The translations under genes and the position numbers were made by a program. Positions 61,256-64,000 of a stretch of 64,000 bases of DNA are shown one piece after another. The notes under the pieces are model-generated. The model did not search any database. It saw nothing but the letters and a program-made list of their open reading frames with translations, and was not told the origin of the DNA. This DNA comes from Hymenobacter polaris (lineage in GTDB: Bacteria; Bacteroidota; Bacteroidia; Cytophagales; Hymenobacteraceae). Each line of letters opens with the position of its first letter. Positions within the stretch are counted from its first letter, which is position 1. The DNA is taken from positions 434,001 through 498,000 of the forward strand of contig NZ_JABBGH010000002.1 of assembly GCF_012927305.1 (NCBI RefSeq). Reading direction: 5' to 3'.

Positions 61256-64000
61256 TTACTCCAGGGTGAGGCGGCGGGTGGCTTGCTCGTTGCCAGCCTG
61301 CACGCGCACCAGGTATACGCCAGCCGGGAGGCCAGCCAGTTGCAGCGTCACCACTGGGTTGCCGGCCCCTAAGGCCTGCTGGCGCACCAGGCGGCCCAGG
61401 GCATCGAGCACCTGCACTTGGCCGGCGGCGGTGCCAGCGGGTAGCAGCAGCGTGGCCTGGCGCTCGTGGGTCGGGTTGGGGTAGAGGGCCAGGGCGGCTT
61501 GCAGGGCGCTGGGGGCAGTGGCCAGGGCCGCCGCGTTCAGGTTCAGCCAGAAGCGGCCGTCGGCGTTGTCGGCGGTGGCTACCGTGAAGGTGTAGCTGGC
61601 GCCCGCGGCCGCCAGCGGGGTGCGCTGGCCGGTTTTGGTGTCTTCCAGCACGGGCTGGGCGCCGGCGGGCAGGTTTTGCAGGTCGGTGGCGGTGAGCGAG
61701 TAGGTGCCATCGGCCGGCACCAGCACGCGCAGGGCCACGCGGCCGCTCAGGCTGGGCAGGGCCTGAATGCTGAGCGGCTGGCCGTCGGGGGTGAGGGCCG
61801 CCAGGTTGAAGCCGGTGGTGTTGGGCAGCTTGGCGGCGTCCTGGCGGCCGTCGAAGCCCGTGGTGGCGCCCGCTTCGGCATACACGTAGAGGTCGTCGGC
61901 GGCGCCGCTGGGGCCGGCCAGGCTCAGGGCCAGGCGGGGGCGGGGGTCGGCGGTGGTGCGCAGCAGGCTAGCCTGAGTGGCGTAGCTGGTAACGCGCTGG
62001 CTGTTGTGCAGGGCGAGGCTCGCGCTGGTTTTGTTCTGAGCCACCTGCACGAAGAAACCCTGCCCTAGGGCCAGTAGCGGGCTGCCGCCGCCCATGCCGT
62101 TGGTATAGCTGCGGTAGCGGCCAGCGTAGGGCCCGGTGCTGTTGAACACGTACACGGCAGCGTTCAGGCCGGGGCGGTCGGCGTCGGTCACTAGGCTCCA
62201 GTCGAGGGGGCTGGGGTAGGGGTTGCCCAGCAGCTGCCAGCCGCCGTTAGCGGTTTGGTCGGTGCGGGTCAGGCTCCTGGTGTAGTCGCCGTTGTTGAGC
62301 ATCCCCATGAAATCGACCACCTGGTTGGCGGCCATATTCACGGTGTAGCCCTGGGCTACCACCAGCGGAGCGCTAGTATTGGCCGGCGAGTAGAAGCCTT
62401 TGTCAAATGCCGGCAGGTCGTTGGTGGTCGTGGTCAGGCGGCTTTCGTCGTAGCCAAATACCGTGGGGAAGGGCTGCACCGCGCCGGGCGTAGCGCTGGT
62501 GTTGTAGGCCGGGTTCAGCACGGGCGCAAAGCTGGTGGTGCTTAGGTCGGCCACCGTCGTGTTGCTCACCGGGGCCGAGAGGTGGCGGTAGCCGAGGCCG
62601 GCGTTCAGGCTGCCGTCGATGTAGCGCTGCACGGTGGCCGTGCCCTGCACGGTGCCGGTGCCGCTGTTCACCACCAGGGCGGTGCCGCTGGCGCTCGACA
62701 GCAGGGTCAGGGGCTGGCTGCCCAGCACCAGGTTGCCGCTGCTGGCCAGGGTCAGGGTTTGGGCCACGGCCAGGGGCTGGCTCAGGGTAAGGGCGCTGGC
62801 GCTGGCAGCCGTAAGGGCGCGCACCTGGCTGGGCAAGCCGAGGCCCGTGGCCTGGGCGCTGGTACCACTGTACACGTAGGTGGCATCGGCCGAGAACGAG
62901 CGGGTGCCCGTTACTTGCACGGCGCCGGTGCTACCGGTAGCGCTGAGGCCCGCCGCGTCGCAGATGCCTAGGGTGGCGCCGTCGGCCACCGTGAAGCTAC
63001 CCGCGCCGGTCAGGGGCTGGCAGTTGGTATCGAGGCGGCCGCCGCTCTGCACGGTTACCGCGCCGATTACCGTCACGGGGCCTTGCAGGGTGCCCGCGCC
63101 GGCGCCCGTCACAGTGATGCTGTTGTAGGTGCCGCCGGCAATGGTTTGGTTGGCGCTGCTCACCACCAGGTCGGGGGTCGAGAACGAGTAGCGCGTGAAC
63201 ACCGGGTAGTGGTCGGTGGTAGTGGTGCCGTAGTTAGCTACCAGGGCGGCGGCATCGGTGCGCACGGCGGCCGTGCCGTTGATGTAGTAGCTAGCCAGCG
63301 GGCCGCTCGCAATCACGTTGTCGATAACCGTGGCGAAGCTCACCGTGGACTGGGCGCCGGCGCGGGCCAGCGGCAGGGTGATGGAGCGGTAGGTGGCCGA
63401 GTCCTGCACGATAACGTTGTACGACGATACGGCCGGCGTCACGCCCGTGGCAATGGTGCCGTTCAGCACGTCGTTGTAGTCGCCCACAATCAAGTTGTTC
63501 TGGCCCTTGTACTGGGTGTCGAGCAAGTTTTTGAGCAGCGTGGCGCCCAGCTGGCGGCGGGCGTAGTCGTTGGCCGAGGTAGCCGTGGCGTTGGCCTTGG
63601 CGTGAATCACGATGAAGTTAACGGGCTTGGTCACGCCGTCGAGCGTCACGTCGGCGTGCATCAGGTAGGGGAAGCGGCCGCCGGCCCAGGCGTTGTAAGC
63701 GGGGCAGGCGTCGGCCTCGGAGCAGCGCAGCAAACCCATGAAGGTGGGGTTGCTCACCACGTCGGTGCGGTACACGAAGGCCAGCTTCTGGTCGGCAGCG
63801 TAGTCGGGGTCTTGGGGATTGTCGCCATACGAGCCGTAGTCCGACACCATGTAGGCGTACGGATGACCAGTGTTGGCCGAAAGCTGCGTCACCACGCTTT
63901 GCAGGCGCGCAATGTCTACTACCTCTTCCAGCGCGTACACGTCGGCGTTGAGGTAGCTGGCCACGGTCGTGACGTTGGCTTGCTGCAAGTCCTTGTTGTT
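61256..64000 (-). CDS. Secreted endonuclease/exonuclease/phosphatase-domain protein with type IX sorting domain (5' end outside window)
   Basis: At least 914 residues; the frame is open to the right edge, so the start and signal are missing. The visible N-terminal part is a DNase I-like domain: VDIARLQSVVTQL, LAFVYRTDVV, FIVIHAKANA, LIVGDYNDVLNG and TTTDHYPVFTRY with the catalytic Asp-His. A beta-rich middle follows (TITGTGTGTLQGPV-type strands), and the last 75 residues (LYPNPTHERQATLLL, VLDALGRLVRQQ, LPAGVYLVRVQAGNEQATRRLTLE in pieces) form a type IX secretion C-terminal domain. Probably a surface or released nuclease used in nutrient uptake from DNA. Confidence 0.88.
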   Translation of the reverse strand, partial: NNKDLQQANVTTVASYLNADVYALEEVVDIARLQSVVTQLSANTGHPYAYMVSDYGSYGDNPQDPDYAADQKLAFVYRTDVVSNPTFMGLLRCSEADACPAYNAWAGGRFPYLMHADVTLDGVTKPVNFIVIHAKANATATSANDYARRQLGATLLKNLLDTQYKGQNNLIVGDYNDVLNGTIATGVTPAVSSYNVIVQDSATYRSITLPLARAGAQSTVSFATVIDNVIASGPLASYYINGTAAVRTDAAALVANYGTTTTDHYPVFTRYSFSTPDLVVSSANQTIAGGTYNSITVTGAGAGTLQGPVTVIGAVTVQSGGRLDTNCQPLTGAGSFTVADGATLGICDAAGLSATGSTGAVQVTGTRSFSADATYVYSGTSAQATGLGLPSQVRALTAASASALTLSQPLAVAQTLTLASSGNLVLGSQPLTLLSSASGTALVVNSGTGTVQGTATVQRYIDGSLNAGLGYRHLSAPVSNTTVADLSTTSFAPVLNPAYNTSATPGAVQPFPTVFGYDESRLTTTTNDLPAFDKGFYSPANTSAPLVVAQGYTVNMAANQVVDFMGMLNNGDYTRSLTRTDQTANGGWQLLGNPYPSPLDWSLVTDADRPGLNAAVYVFNSTGPYAGRYRSYTNGMGGGSPLLALGQGFFVQVAQNKTSASLALHNSQRVTSYATQASLLRTTADPRPRLALSLAGPSGAADDLYVYAEAGATTGFDGRQDAAKLPNTTGFNLAALTPDGQPLSIQALPSLSGRVALRVLVPADGTYSLTATDLQNLPAGAQPVLEDTKTGQRTPLAAAGASYTFTVATADNADGRFWLNLNAAALATAPSALQAALALYPNPTHERQATLLLPAGTAAGQVQVLDALGRLVRQQALGAGNPVVTLQLAGLPAGVYLVRVQAGNEQATRRLTLE

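Overview
The window looks like part of a Hymenobacter-type chromosome (Bacteroidota, Cytophagales). The evidence is high GC, type IX secretion C-terminal sorting domains on two large secreted proteins, a PorT-type barrel, a MoxR/DUF58/BatA/DUF4159 operon, LytS/LytTR pairs and almost no Shine-Dalgarno sites. Genus is inferred from gene content only.

Left part (1-24 kb) reads as accessory DNA. It opens with the 3' part of a radical SAM maturase (HxsC), a decayed IS3-family element and a possible recombinase fragment. Then come two paralogous three-subunit molybdenum hydroxylases of the PaoABC type (2773-6679 on plus, 14199-18210 on minus). They enclose or flank a LytS/LytTR pair, a carboxylesterase, two cupins, an NTF2-like protein, a carboxymuconolactone-decarboxylase-like protein, two aldo-keto reductases, an AraC regulator, a quinone-reductase-like dehydrogenase and a Crp/Fnr regulator. 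Several members are decayed: an AraC/cupin remnant broken by a 5-bp tandem duplication, and an alpha/beta hydrolase cut by a nonsense codon. Three near-identical operator-like sites (8697, 20321, 21251), with GTTTG half-sites 21 bp apart, suggest one AraC-type regulon. The cluster resembles an exported aldehyde or aromatic oxidation and detoxification module; the substrate is unknown.

A tRNA-Val at 24.8 kb marks the change to core-like DNA: a TerB/Gly-rich protein with a possible sigma-54 promoter, ribD, prmC, an Old Yellow Enzyme, lipoproteins, a FadL-like porin and proS. Next are a delta-60-repeat type IX substrate, and an ECF sigma factor followed by an unusual membrane-anchored beta-barrel protein. 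The six-gene DUF4159-MoxR-DUF58-BatA-DUF4175-like operon (50.8-42.2 kb) follows, then a PorT-type barrel, a TldE-TldD-TldD cluster whose two TldD copies carry Tat-like signals, a second LytTR/LytS pair, an HExxH membrane protein, a DUF5694-like protein and a secreted nuclease running off the right edge.

Two sequence-level features stand out. The palindrome CCTAGG occurs about 69 times by eye, mostly as CCCTAGGG, with far higher density right of the tRNA. Long intergenic inverted repeats fall into several families, some of them nested in larger locus-specific palindromes.
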